In this document: one piece after another, positions 49,518-59,054 of the stretch
How positions within the stretch are numbered: the first letter of the stretch is position 1
How the letters are laid out: each line of letters starts with the position of its first letter
Assembly: GCA_028336925.1 (NCBI GenBank)
Contig: JAOKVV010000004.1
Span: forward strand, 1 to 64,000
DNA: 64,000 bases
Direction of reading: 5' to 3'
From: Vicingaceae bacterium
Lineage (GTDB): Bacteria; Bacteroidota; Bacteroidia; Flavobacteriales_E; Vicingaceae
The notes under the pieces: model-generated
Databases searched by the model: none
Seen by the model: only the letters and a program-made list of their open reading frames with translations
What the model was told of the DNA's origin: nothing
Translations under genes and position numbers: made by a program

Positions 49518-50882
49518 ATGAAATACTTCAATAATATCATCGAAACAATTGGAAATACTCCACTTGTAAAATTGAACAAAACAGTAGAAGGTGTGCCTGC
49601 TTTAGTATTGGCCAAAGTAGAAACATTTAATCCAGGTCATTCCATTAAAGACCGAATGGCTTTAAAAATGGTAGAAGATGCTGAAAAGTCAGGTGTTTTA
49701 AAACCAGGTGGAACCATTATTGAAGGAACCTCAGGAAACACAGGTATGGGACTAGCCCTAGCAGCAATTGCTAAAGGGTATAAACTAATTTGCACCATGG
49801 CCGATAAGCAATCACAAGAAAAGATTGATATCTTAAGAGCAATGGGAGCTGAAGTTATTGTTACACCAACTAATGTAGCTTCAGATGACCCTAGATCTTA
49901 CTATTCTGTTGCTAGAAAACTAAATGAAGACATTCCTAATTCTTTTTACCCCAACCAATACGACAATTTATCAAACCGTACTGCTCATTATGAGCAAACT
50001 GGTCCTGAAATTTGGGAACAAACTGAAGGTAAAATCACACACTTGGTTGTAGGTGTTGGAACAGGTGGAACTATTTCCGGAACTGCCAAATACTTAAAAG
50101 AACAAAATCCAAATGTTAAAATATGGGGAATAGATACTTATGGGTCAGTATTTAAGAAATATCACGAAACTGGTGAGTTTGACGAAAATGAAATCTATTC
50201 TTACTTAACAGAAGGTATTGGAGAAGATATTTTACCTGAGAACGTAGATTTTAAATTAATTGATAAATTCGAAAAAGTAAGCGATAAAGATGGCATGCTC
50301 ATGACTAGAAGACTAGCCAGAGAAGAAGGTCTATTTATGGGGAACTCAGCAGGTAGTGCAGTTGCAGGATTGCTTCAGTTAAAAAATGAACTCACCCCTG
50401 ATGATGTAGTCGTAGTTATTTTCCATGATCACGGAACCAGATACGTAGGAAAAATCTTTAACGATGATTGGATGCGGGATAGGGGCTTCTTAGATAAAGA
50501 GAAAGCGAGAGCGCTAGATTTAATCAAAAATCATAAAAACAAAACATTAGTTACTGTAAACGATCAGCACACAATTTCGGAAGTAATCGCAGTGCTTACG
50601 AAGTATAATATTTCTCAAGTACCTGTTAAAAACGAAGAAGGAGACTTTGTTGGATCAATCAACGATACAGAGTTATATGCTGCACTAATCAAAAACCCAA
50701 AAATGGGAGAAGATAAGGTCAGCTCTGTAATGGGTAAAGCCTATCCCTTTGTAGAAGCAAATGCAACCATCGAAGATGTTTCTAAACTAATCGATAAAAA
50801 CTCACGAGCAGTTTTAATAAAGGATGCAGCAGGAATATCTCACATTATTACCATTCATGATGTGATTGATTCATTGAAATAA
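49518..50882 (+). CDS. Cystathionine beta-synthase (PLP domain plus CBS pair)
   Basis: The product is 454 aa. The PLP fold-type II domain (1-325) carries the PLP lysine in GHSIKDRMALKMVE (about 42), the substrate loop EGTSGNTGMGLALA and the phosphate-binding VGTGGTISGTAKYL. The C-terminal 120 residues form two CBS modules (VTVNDQHTISEVIAVLTKYN, and SSVMGKAYPFVEANATIEDV). The architecture matches cystathionine beta-synthase, which joins serine and homocysteine, rather than plain cysteine synthase, although cysteine synthase activity is possible. The BtuF-like gene follows after 11 bases. Confidence 0.92.
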   Translation: MKYFNNIIETIGNTPLVKLNKTVEGVPALVLAKVETFNPGHSIKDRMALKMVEDAEKSGVLKPGGTIIEGTSGNTGMGLALAAIAKGYKLICTMADKQSQEKIDILRAMGAEVIVTPTNVASDDPRSYYSVARKLNEDIPNSFYPNQYDNLSNRTAHYEQTGPEIWEQTEGKITHLVVGVGTGGTISGTAKYLKEQNPNVKIWGIDTYGSVFKKYHETGEFDENEIYSYLTEGIGEDILPENVDFKLIDKFEKVSDKDGMLMTRRLAREEGLFMGNSAGSAVAGLLQLKNELTPDDVVVVIFHDHGTRYVGKIFNDDWMRDRGFLDKEKARALDLIKNHKNKTLVTVNDQHTISEVIAVLTKYNISQVPVKNEEGDFVGSINDTELYAALIKNPKMGEDKVSSVMGKAYPFVEANATIEDVSKLIDKNSRAVLIKDAAGISHIITIHDVIDSLK

Positions 50883-50893
50883 AATCATTTAAG

Positions 50894-51664
50894 ATGATTC
50901 AATTAAAAGATCAGATGGGGAGCTTGCTTAATTTTAAGCAGGCTCCTTTGTGTATTGTGTCGTTGGTTCCTTCTATCTCAGAGCTTATTTGGGATTTAGG
51001 TTTACACGATGAGTTGGTAGGTGTAACTAAGTTTTGCATCCACCCGGAAAATCTTCGAAAAGATAAAGCAATTGTAGGTGGCACCAAAAACGTAAAGATA
51101 GAACGTTTGTTGGCATTAAACCCAGATTTTGTAATAGCCAACTTAGAAGAAAACACCAAAGAAGAAATCGAAATAATTTCTAAACTTATCCCTACTTACA
51201 TAAGCGATATTAACACGGTAGAGCAAATGCTCCAGTTCATCAATGACATTGGATTGATTTGTAATCGTGAAAAAGAAGCAGAAGAAATAGCTAAAAAAGT
51301 ATCCGAAACTATGGCAGCAATTCCTTCAAAACCTAAAAACAAAAAAGCCATTTATCTCATTTGGAATGAACCATTCATGAGTATCGGTGGCGATACGTTT
51401 ATTTCTCACATTATGCAGCAAGTTGGATTTGAAAACTGCTTAAAAGAAATAGACCGTTACCCGACTCTTACCTTTGAAGATATTCAACAAATCTCTCCTG
51501 ACGAAATTTGGCTTTCGTCTGAGCCATTTCCATTTAAAGAAGCTCACCAAAAAGAGTTACAAAATATATTTCCCTATGTTACAGTTCGCTTGGTAGATGG
51601 AGAAGCATTTTCATGGTACGGCAGCCGTATTTTTAAATTAAAAGATTACCTCTCCTCTTTTTAA
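50894..51664 (+). CDS. BtuF-like helical-backbone binding protein without signal peptide
   Basis: The product is 256 aa. It has the TroA/BtuF fold: CIVSLVPSISELIWDLGLHD, LVGVTKFCIHPENLRKDKAI, VGGTKNVKIERLLALNPDFV, the long backbone helix and a C-terminal lobe with GDTFISHIMQQVGFENCLK. BtuF proteins bind cobalamin in the periplasm for ABC import. Here the N-terminus (MIQLKDQMGSLLNFKQAPLC) shows no signal peptide, so the protein should be cytoplasmic, and no permease or ATPase gene is adjacent. It follows cystathionine beta-synthase by 11 bases, hinting at a link to sulfur or cobalamin-related metabolism (inference). Confidence 0.82.
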   Translation: MIQLKDQMGSLLNFKQAPLCIVSLVPSISELIWDLGLHDELVGVTKFCIHPENLRKDKAIVGGTKNVKIERLLALNPDFVIANLEENTKEEIEIISKLIPTYISDINTVEQMLQFINDIGLICNREKEAEEIAKKVSETMAAIPSKPKNKKAIYLIWNEPFMSIGGDTFISHIMQQVGFENCLKEIDRYPTLTFEDIQQISPDEIWLSSEPFPFKEAHQKELQNIFPYVTVRLVDGEAFSWYGSRIFKLKDYLSSF

Positions 51665-51724
51665 TGAAACGCAATCAACTCTTCCCATAAAATTTTAATA
51701 ACTTTATTCGAATTATTTAGACCA

Positions 51725-54004
51725 ATGTTCAACCGTTTTCATTACATCGCAATCCTTATTTTCTTGCCGCTTTTTAGCTTCGGGCAAAAGGTAGGTGTAG
51801 TATTAAGCGGAGGTGGAGCAAGCGGAGCAGCCCATATTGGAGTACTTAAAGCATTAGAGGAAAACAACATTCCAATAGATTATATCACCGGAACCTCAAT
51901 AGGAGCATTGGTGGGCGCGTTGTATGCATCAGGAAAAACACCTAACGAAATTGAAGCGCTTTTTATATCCGATGATTTTATAAAATGGTCTAATGGGGTT
52001 ACACTGGAAAAATATACTTTTTTCTATAAGGAAGAAGAACCAAGCGCCGAAGTAGTTAATGTTGATTTTAATTTGGATACACTATTCGAAGCCAACCTCC
52101 CAGTTAGCTTTATCTCTTCGGTACCAATCGACTTTGGCCTAATGCAACTATTTGCAGCTCCATCGGCTGCTGCCAACTATAATTTTGATAGCTTAATGAT
52201 TCCATTTCGGTGCATAGCAGCCGACATAACCAATGGAGCTGAATATCCATTTTACTCCGGTAATATAGCCACTGCAGTGAGAGCATCGATGGCTTATCCA
52301 TTTTATTTATCGCCTATCAAGCACAATGGCAGTTTACTCTTTGATGGAGGGTTGTATAATAACTTTCCATCAGATATCATGTATCATGACTTTATGCCAG
52401 ATTTCATCATTGGCAGTAATGTTTCTCGCAAGGATCCAACACCGATGGAAGATAATTTAGTGTCGCAAATAAAAAGTATGTTAAGTAAAGAATCAAACTA
52501 CACTCTTGAATGCGCCGACGGAATTATCATAAAACCTGAAATAGAAGAAATAACATTATTAGATTTCGATCAGAACTATAAAGCTATTCAAGAAGGATAT
52601 AAATCAGCTCTAGCTAGCATCGACTCTATTAAACTTAAAATAAAGGATTTTAGAAAACTAGAGGATTTAGATACCAAAAGAAAAGCATTTTTAAACAAGA
52701 ACAAGGCTCTTAAATTTAGAAATGTCAGTATTTCAGGTATTGACGAACAGCAGACTAACTATATCTTTAATAGAGCACTCAGAAAGAAACCTTATTTTGA
52801 ATTTGATAAATTAGAGCAATCCTATATGCGACTTTTATCAGACAGAGGGATAAAGTCTATTTACCCCGATACCAAATTTGATACAGCGTCAGGGTATTAT
52901 GACCTCAATTTGGATATAAAAAAGGAAAAAAGCTTCCAAGTAGAATTTGGTGGTATTATTGCTGCACGACCCATTAATACAGGATATGTTGGACTTCGGT
53001 ACAATAGACTAAAAAAAACAAACTTGACATTAAGTGGCAACACCTACTTTGGGAAACTACACAGTGCAGCTAAAATTGCAGGCAGAATTGAATTTCCAAA
53101 CAGGCTTCCAATCTATACGGAAATTAGCTATACAGCAACAAAGTGGGACTTCTTTAATAGTTCTACCACCTTATTAGAAGATGTAAACCCCTCCTACTTG
53201 ATTAATAATGAAAATTTTGTTGATCTAAAGTTTGGAACTCCAATAAGATTTAAAGGAAAATTTGAACTTGGGGCTACCTTATTTGAATTAGAAAATGAAT
53301 ATTACCAAAACAATAGTTTCTTAAGAACAGATACCGCTGATATTAACTTATTTCGAGGATTTAGCCCTTACTTTAGTTATAGCAGAAATACATTAAATCA
53401 AAAGCAGTTTGCGAACTCAGGCAGCCAATTGGAACTGAAGGCTAGATGGGTATATGGAGATGAAAAAAATATACCAGGATCCACCTCCTTAGAAACAGAA
53501 AGTATTACAAAAAAGAGAGATTGGTTCGAATTGCGATTTAAATATCAAAATTATTTCTTCAACAAAAATAAATTTAAGTTAGGCGCTCAAATAGAATTTA
53601 TTTCTACCAACCAACCTTTCTTTGATAACTATACCGCAACAGTTTTAATTGCTCCTTCCTTTCAACCATTACCTGAAATGAGCACGCTATTCCAATATCA
53701 GTATAGAACTCATTCATACAGTGCTATTGGTCTAAAAACTATTTATTCATTTACTAAAAAACTAGATTTAAGAGTAGAAGGGTATATTTTTCAACCCTAT
53801 CAAGAAGTTATTGATAATTCTAAAAAAGCAGGATATGGCGAAATTCTGTCTACTCGAGATTTTATTGGGACCATAACAGCTGTCTACAATACCCGAATTG
53901 GACCAATCGCGGCATCGTTTAATTATTACGACAGCGCAGTAAACCAATATAAATTCCTATTGCACTTCGGCTATATATTATTCAACAAGAAAGCCCTAGA
54001 GTAA
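51725..54004 (+). CDS. Patatin-like phospholipase with outer-membrane barrel
   Basis: The product is 759 aa. After a signal peptide (MFNRFHYIAILIFLPLFSFG) the patatin domain begins: oxyanion motif VLSGGGASGAAHIGVLKALE, nucleophile serine in YITGTSIGALVGALYASG and the catalytic aspartate in LLFDGGLYNNFPSDI. Residues about 335-400 (LKFRNVSISGIDEQQTNYIF) look like a POTRA module. The rest alternates short beta strands (FQVEFGGIIAARPINTGYVG, KLDLRVEGYIFQP) and ends in FLLHFGYILFNKKALE, like a 16-stranded BamA/FhaC barrel. This is the layout of type Vd autotransporters such as PlpD. Lipid target and whether the lipase is released are unknown. Confidence 0.88.
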   Translation: MFNRFHYIAILIFLPLFSFGQKVGVVLSGGGASGAAHIGVLKALEENNIPIDYITGTSIGALVGALYASGKTPNEIEALFISDDFIKWSNGVTLEKYTFFYKEEEPSAEVVNVDFNLDTLFEANLPVSFISSVPIDFGLMQLFAAPSAAANYNFDSLMIPFRCIAADITNGAEYPFYSGNIATAVRASMAYPFYLSPIKHNGSLLFDGGLYNNFPSDIMYHDFMPDFIIGSNVSRKDPTPMEDNLVSQIKSMLSKESNYTLECADGIIIKPEIEEITLLDFDQNYKAIQEGYKSALASIDSIKLKIKDFRKLEDLDTKRKAFLNKNKALKFRNVSISGIDEQQTNYIFNRALRKKPYFEFDKLEQSYMRLLSDRGIKSIYPDTKFDTASGYYDLNLDIKKEKSFQVEFGGIIAARPINTGYVGLRYNRLKKTNLTLSGNTYFGKLHSAAKIAGRIEFPNRLPIYTEISYTATKWDFFNSSTTLLEDVNPSYLINNENFVDLKFGTPIRFKGKFELGATLFELENEYYQNNSFLRTDTADINLFRGFSPYFSYSRNTLNQKQFANSGSQLELKARWVYGDEKNIPGSTSLETESITKKRDWFELRFKYQNYFFNKNKFKLGAQIEFISTNQPFFDNYTATVLIAPSFQPLPEMSTLFQYQYRTHSYSAIGLKTIYSFTKKLDLRVEGYIFQPYQEVIDNSKKAGYGEILSTRDFIGTITAVYNTRIGPIAASFNYYDSAVNQYKFLLHFGYILFNKKALE

Positions 54005-54020
54005 ATCTCAAAGCTGAATC

Positions 54021-55262
54021 CTATTCATATCGCAACGACTCTATTGGGTCTAAATCTGCTGCTCTCTTTGCCGGATAAATACCGGCTACCACTCCAACAA
54101 TTACGCAAAGAATTACTCCTAAAATCATCCAATCCCACGGAATAATAAAGCCTGCACCAACAAACCCAGCGACAACATTTCCAATAATGATACCCATAAC
54201 AATCCCTACTGCTCCTCCAATTTGGCAAACAATAATGGCTTCCACTAAAAACTGCATAAGAATAAACCGACTACTAGCCCCAAGCGCCTTTCGAACCCCA
54301 ATTTCTTTTGTGCGCTCAGTAACGGTTACTAGCATAATGTTCATCAATCCGATTGCCGCTCCAAGCAAAGTAATAAAACCAATTATATATGCTGAGAAGC
54401 TCACCATTGATAAATTTTCAATCAGCAAACTTGAAACACTGTCTGATCGTGTCACATCAAAAGACTCTTCTTCCTTAATGTCGTCGCCACGAACCACCCT
54501 AAAAGTTCCTTTTGCTTCTCCAATAGCGCCATCTAATTCCTCGGGAGATTCTACCATTGTGTTAATAAGGTAAGAGGTACTTGCTGAGGAAAAATATTGT
54601 CGTGCGTTTTGCAGTGGAATTAGCGCATTTTTATCAGCACTGAAACCCATGCTACTCCCTTTCTCTTTTAAGACCCCAACTACTCTATACTTACTAGCAC
54701 CTATAGAAATAATTTTGTCTATGGCTTCTTCCTTACTACCAAATAGAGTGGTTCGTATTTCATGACCGATAATTACGGCATGAGCTCCGGAATTGACTTC
54801 AGACAAAGAAAAGTTTCTACCCTCAGCTATTTCATAACCTGAAGTAATGGTATAGTTTTCGTCGCATCCAAAAACGAAAATATTGGGATTCGTTTTTTCC
54901 GATTTGTATTTCAACGTTGCTGTAGCAGTAGCCCGAGTGCTAATAGAAACGGTGGACGGATAAGAAAACTGCTCTTTAAAATCTTTTGCATTCTGAAAGT
55001 CGATAATAGGATAAACTTTAGCTCGTTTCCCTCTCTTACCCATTCTGATATTACTTCCTTCATTCTTTATAGAGAAAGTATTAGACCCCATGCTACTAAA
55101 ATTACTGCTAATGGAACTTTTTATTGCATCTATTGAGGTAAGAATCCCGACTAAAGCACATATTCCAATTGCTATAATTAACACAGTAAGAACAGTTCGC
55201 AGCAATTGAGTTTTTACTGATTTAAAAGATTCCTTTATATTTTCTAAAACGACGTCTTGCAT
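54021..55262 (-). CDS. ABC transporter permease, MacB family
   Basis: The product is 413 aa from the ATG at 55262 (MQDVVLENIKESFKSVKTQL); a TTG at 55301 adds 13 residues that do not fit the family start. The first helix is LRTVLTVLIIAIGICALVGI, followed by a periplasmic MacB core domain (about 45-280, with FGCDENYTITSGYEIAEGRN) and three helices (IIGFITLLGAAIGLMNIMLV on). The segment TERTKEIGVRKALGASSRFI is the ATPase-coupling motif, and the end is AGIYPAKRAADLDPIESLRYE. The cognate ATPase and membrane-fusion protein are not next to it. Exported substrates of this group include peptides and lipoproteins; the one here is unknown. Confidence 0.9.
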   Translation of the reverse strand: MQDVVLENIKESFKSVKTQLLRTVLTVLIIAIGICALVGILTSIDAIKSSISSNFSSMGSNTFSIKNEGSNIRMGKRGKRAKVYPIIDFQNAKDFKEQFSYPSTVSISTRATATATLKYKSEKTNPNIFVFGCDENYTITSGYEIAEGRNFSLSEVNSGAHAVIIGHEIRTTLFGSKEEAIDKIISIGASKYRVVGVLKEKGSSMGFSADKNALIPLQNARQYFSSASTSYLINTMVESPEELDGAIGEAKGTFRVVRGDDIKEEESFDVTRSDSVSSLLIENLSMVSFSAYIIGFITLLGAAIGLMNIMLVTVTERTKEIGVRKALGASSRFILMQFLVEAIIVCQIGGAVGIVMGIIIGNVVAGFVGAGFIIPWDWMILGVILCVIVGVVAGIYPAKRAADLDPIESLRYE

Positions 55263-55404
55263 GTCCCAAATGGATTTAATAACAATATTACTAAATATCA
55301 ATTCTAGACCTATATTAAATGTGAAGAACGGTTTTAAAAATGGTTGAAAATCGTTAAATTCGCAACCTTTAAATTAACTTTAATAACGCATTAACAGAAG
55401 AAAC

Positions 55405-57675
55405 ATGGCTTTTGATATAGAAATGATTAAAGCGGTTTATGAAGTAATGGGAGAACGCATTGAAGCGGCTCGCAAAATTGTAAACCGTCCATTAACTTTA
55501 AGTGAAAAAATTCTTTACAGCCACTTGGACCAAGGTATTCCAACGGAAGAATTTCAACGTGGAAAATCTTACGTGGACTTCAAACCAGACAGAGTAGCTA
55601 TGCAAGATGCGACTGCTCAAATGGCTTTGTTGCAGTTTATGCAAGCCGGAAAAAAGAAAGTTGCTGTTCCTTCTACGGCTCATGCTGATCACTTAATCCA
55701 AGCTAAAATTGGTGCGGATAAAGATTTGCAAGAATCGCTAAACAAAAACAATGAGGTTTTTAACTTCTTAAGTTCTGTTTGTGAAAAGTATGGTATTGGT
55801 TTTTGGAAGCCAGGTTCAGGTATAATTCACCAAGTAGTATTGGAAAATTACGCATTCCCTGGTGGAATGATGATTGGAACTGACTCGCACACAGTAAATG
55901 CAGGTGGACTAGGAATGGTTGCTGTAGGTGTAGGTGGTGCTGATGCGGTAGATGTAATGGCCGGTATGCCATGGGAACTAAAGTTTCCAAAATTAATTGG
56001 AGTTAAATTAACAGGCCGATTAAACGGATGGACTTCTGCTAAAGATGTTATCTTAAAGGTAGCAGGAATTCTTACCGTAAAGGGTGGAACAGGTGCTATT
56101 GTTGAATATTTTGGGGAAGGTGCTAGAAACCTTTCTTGTACAGGAAAAGGAACCATCTGTAACATGGGTGCTGAAATTGGTGCTACGACTTCTACTTTCG
56201 GTTATGACGATTCTATGCGTCGATATTTGAAAGCTACTGATAGAGCTGATGTAGTCGCTTTAGCTGATGAAGTTGCTGATCATTTGACCGGCGATAACGA
56301 AGTGTACGCAAATCCAGAAAAATATTTCGATCAGGTAATCGAAATCAACTTAGATACATTAAGTCCTCATGTAAACGGACCGTTTACGCCTGACTTAGCT
56401 ACACCTGTAGCTGAAATGAGAGAAAAAGCAGCTAAGAATGATTGGCCAACTGATATTGAGTGGGCTTTGATTGGTTCTTGTACTAACTCTTCCTATGAAG
56501 ATTTAACGCGTGCAGCGTCTATCGTAGAAGATGCATTTAACAAAGGCGTAAAACCAGTTTCTAAATTAGGAATTAACCCAGGATCTGAGCAAGTAAGATT
56601 TACAGCTGAGCGAGATGGATTAATGGATACATTTAATAAATTTCCTTCAGTAACTATATTTACCAATGCCTGCGGACCATGCATTGGTCAGTGGGACAGA
56701 GCAGGAGCTGAAAAAGGAGAAAAGAACTCTATCGTTCACTCTTTTAACAGAAACTTCTCTAAGCGTGCTGATGGTAATCCAAACACTCATGCTTTTGTAA
56801 CTTCTCCTGAAATGGTTGCAGCTATTGCCATTAGTGGAAATTTAGGATTTAACCCAATTACCGATTCGCTAACGAACACAAAAGGCGAAAAAGTAATGTT
56901 GGCTGAGCCAAAGGGAATGGAATTACCTGACTTAGGCTTTGCAGTAGAAGATAATGGTTACCAAGCTCCTTCAGCAGATGGCAGTGCAGTAGTAATTAAT
57001 GTAGCACCAGATTCAGACCGCTTACAATTATTAGAGCCTTTCCCAGCATGGGATGGTAAAAATATTAATGGTGCCAAGCTATTAATCAAAGCTTTTGGAA
57101 AATGTACAACTGATCATATTTCTATGGCAGGACCATGGTTGAGATATAGAGGTCATTTGGATAATATTTCAGACAACTGCTTGATTGGTGCTGTGAATGC
57201 ATTTGGCAAAGCAACTAATGAAGTAGTAAATCAACTGTCAGGAGAAAAAGGTGCTGTACCTGCAACTGCTAGAGCTTATAAAGCGGCAGGTGTTCCTTCA
57301 ATAGTTATTGGAGATCATAACTATGGTGAAGGCTCTTCTAGGGAGCATGCAGCTATGGAGCCACGTCATTTAGGTGTAGTAGCGGTAATTGTTAAGTCAT
57401 TTGCTCGTATCCACGAAACCAACTTGAAGAAGCAAGGTATGCTCGGATTAACATTTGCGACAGAAGCAGACTACGATAAAATTCAAGAAAACGATACCTT
57501 TAACTTTATTGATTTAGCAGATTTTGCTCCTGAAAAGCAATTGACTTTAGAGTTAGTTCACGCTGATGGATCAAAAGAACAAATTAAATTAAATCACACC
57601 TACAATGCTCAGCAAATAGCATGGTTTAAGGAAGGTTCTGCATTGAATTTGATTAAAAAACAGAATAATGCTTAA
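55405..57675 (+). CDS. acnA: Aconitate hydratase
   Basis: The product is 756 aa, of the mitochondrial-type aconitase length. It converts citrate to isocitrate in the TCA cycle. The [4Fe-4S] ligands are in [13 protein letters not shown] (Cys about 359) and [12 protein letters not shown] (about 422 and 425). The substrate blocks [20 protein letters not shown] and [20 protein letters not shown] are intact, the latter in the swivelling C-terminal domain. A terminator lies at 57697-57732. Monomeric isocitrate dehydrogenase, the next enzyme, is 4 kb downstream on the same strand but separated by two envelope genes. The symbol follows common usage; acn2 would serve as well. Confidence 0.96.
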   Translation: MAFDIEMIKAVYEVMGERIEAARKIVNRPLTLSEKILYSHLDQGIPTEEFQRGKSYVDFKPDRVAMQDATAQMALLQFMQAGKKKVAVPSTAHADHLIQAKIGADKDLQESLNKNNEVFNFLSSVCEKYGIGFWKPGSGIIHQVVLENYAFPGGMMIGTDSHTVNAGGLGMVAVGVGGADAVDVMAGMPWELKFPKLIGVKLTGRLNGWTSAKDVILKVAGILTVKGGTGAIVEYFGEGARNLSCTGKGTICNMGAEIGATTSTFGYDDSMRRYLKATDRADVVALADEVADHLTGDNEVYANPEKYFDQVIEINLDTLSPHVNGPFTPDLATPVAEMREKAAKNDWPTDIEWALIGSCTNSSYEDLTRAASIVEDAFNKGVKPVSKLGINPGSEQVRFTAERDGLMDTFNKFPSVTIFTNACGPCIGQWDRAGAEKGEKNSIVHSFNRNFSKRADGNPNTHAFVTSPEMVAAIAISGNLGFNPITDSLTNTKGEKVMLAEPKGMELPDLGFAVEDNGYQAPSADGSAVVINVAPDSDRLQLLEPFPAWDGKNINGAKLLIKAFGKCTTDHISMAGPWLRYRGHLDNISDNCLIGAVNAFGKATNEVVNQLSGEKGAVPATARAYKAAGVPSIVIGDHNYGEGSSREHAAMEPRHLGVVAVIVKSFARIHETNLKKQGMLGLTFATEADYDKIQENDTFNFIDLADFAPEKQLTLELVHADGSKEQIKLNHTYNAQQIAWFKEGSALNLIKKQNNA

Positions 57676-57696
57676 TTATTGAGCTAAAATTTTTCT

Positions 57697-57732
57697 AAAT
57701 CCCCATTTTCATCAAGAGAATGGGGATTTTTT
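57697..57732 (+). terminator. Rho-independent terminator after aconitase
   Basis: AAATCCCCATTTTC (57697-57710) pairs with GAGAATGGGGATTT (57716-57729) with one wobble, and the T-run extends to 57732. Confidence 0.9.
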
Positions 57733-57808
57733 ATTTGTTAAGAATGACGAATACGTTATCTTTATGGACTGGTATAATTATTGAAATAACAGATTCAAAA
57801 AAGATAAA

Positions 57809-58990
57809 ATGAAGAAAATACTCTACTCCATCGTTTCCTTAATAACTTTTGGAAGCTTCGCACAAGAAAATTTAGTCCCAAATCCCAGCTTCGAGCAAGT
57901 TGATGGAAAGATAAAAGAAGGTGGAAAAATTGAATTAGCATACCCATGGGTTTCTGCTACAATAAAACCGGTAGATCTATATAGCGCAAATGCTAAGGCC
58001 GATGAGTTTTCAGTTCCCGAGAACGCATACGGAGAAGAAAAAGCACAAGATGGTAGTAACTATGTAGGAATAAACTTCTATGGTTACCGCGGAAGATCTC
58101 CTAAATCCTACCTACAAACTGAACTCAACGGAGAGTTGGTAGCAGGGAAAACTTATTGCGTAAAGTTTTTTGTTAGCTTTTCAGACCGCTCAAAATATGC
58201 TTCTAATAATATTGGAGCACATCTATCAACTGAAGCTATAAATTCATCTGATGAAGGAGATTTAAATTTTAAGCCTCAAATTATGAAGCTAAGAAACACT
58301 CCAGTAATTAAACAATTTGACTGGACTCCAATTTGCGGAAATTATACCGCTACCGGAGGAGAAAAATACATTACAATTGGGAACTTCTTTAGTGAAGAAA
58401 ACACAACTACAGAACGAGTAAAACAATCAAGGGAATTTACAGGAGCACAAAAAATGGATGGTTACTATTTTTTAGATAACGTATCTGTAATCGATATGGA
58501 AGGACAGCCTGCAAGTACTTGTGTTTGCGAAAAAATTGCCGGAGGCTCATTAGAGACAGAATTCAAATCATTCTCCACCTCTGAGAAAGATAAGGCATCT
58601 AACAAAGGAGATATCATCATCCTAAATTCTGATGGAACAAAAGGCATCAATCAAGGAAATGAGTCTAGATTGGATGAAAATAGCAGCTTTTCATTACTTG
58701 ACCAAGAGATAAACTTTGAGGCTAATTCTAAGGAGGCTACTGCAGAGCAAGTTGCTACACTAGACCTTATCGTAGATTACTTGAAAAAGAATCCAAATCA
58801 AAAAATAAAAGCAATTGGACAAGCTAATAAATCGGAAACGAGCGCTGAAAATTTAGCTAAAGGAAGAGCCTTTGGAATTAAAAAATATTGCGACACGAAG
58901 GGACTAACCGAGAGAGTCGTTTTAGATTTTAAATTACATGATGACAACAACCCAAACAATAGAAAGGTTACTTTCGAATTTGTAGATTAA
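57809..58990 (+). CDS. OmpA-family outer-membrane protein
   Basis: The product is 393 aa. A signal peptide (MKKILYSIVSLITFGSFAQE) is followed by ENLVPNPSFEQVDGKIKEGG, a carbohydrate-binding-like jelly-roll opening often found in Bacteroidota OmpA-family proteins. Residues about 60-230 continue this domain (SNYVGINFYGYRGRSPKSYL, SGEKYITIGNFFSEENT-type strands). The C-terminal 100 residues are OmpA-like (INFEANSKEATAEQVATLDL, AIGQANKSETSAENLAKGRA), the part that grips peptidoglycan, although the classical final arginine motif is weak. A terminator follows, then the unrecognised secreted protein gene. Confidence 0.85.
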   Translation: MKKILYSIVSLITFGSFAQENLVPNPSFEQVDGKIKEGGKIELAYPWVSATIKPVDLYSANAKADEFSVPENAYGEEKAQDGSNYVGINFYGYRGRSPKSYLQTELNGELVAGKTYCVKFFVSFSDRSKYASNNIGAHLSTEAINSSDEGDLNFKPQIMKLRNTPVIKQFDWTPICGNYTATGGEKYITIGNFFSEENTTTERVKQSREFTGAQKMDGYYFLDNVSVIDMEGQPASTCVCEKIAGGSLETEFKSFSTSEKDKASNKGDIIILNSDGTKGINQGNESRLDENSSFSLLDQEINFEANSKEATAEQVATLDLIVDYLKKNPNQKIKAIGQANKSETSAENLAKGRAFGIKKYCDTKGLTERVVLDFKLHDDNNPNNRKVTFEFVD

Positions 58991-59010
58991 GACAAAACAC
59001 AGTATTATTG

Positions 59011-59043
59011 ATGGTTGTAACCAATAGGTTGCAACCATTTTTT
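59011..59043 (+). terminator. Rho-independent terminator after the OmpA-family gene
   Basis: ATGGTTGTAACC (59011-59022) pairs with GGTTGCAACCAT (59027-59038) with one wobble around AATA, followed by T to 59043. It ends 12 bases before the next start codon. Confidence 0.88.
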
Positions 59044-59054
59044 ATACCCACCTA

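Noticed and set aside
55760..56166. Several histidine/leucine- or proline-rich minus-strand frames inside the aconitase gene
   Set aside because: They are shadows of a highly conserved coding sequence on the other strand.
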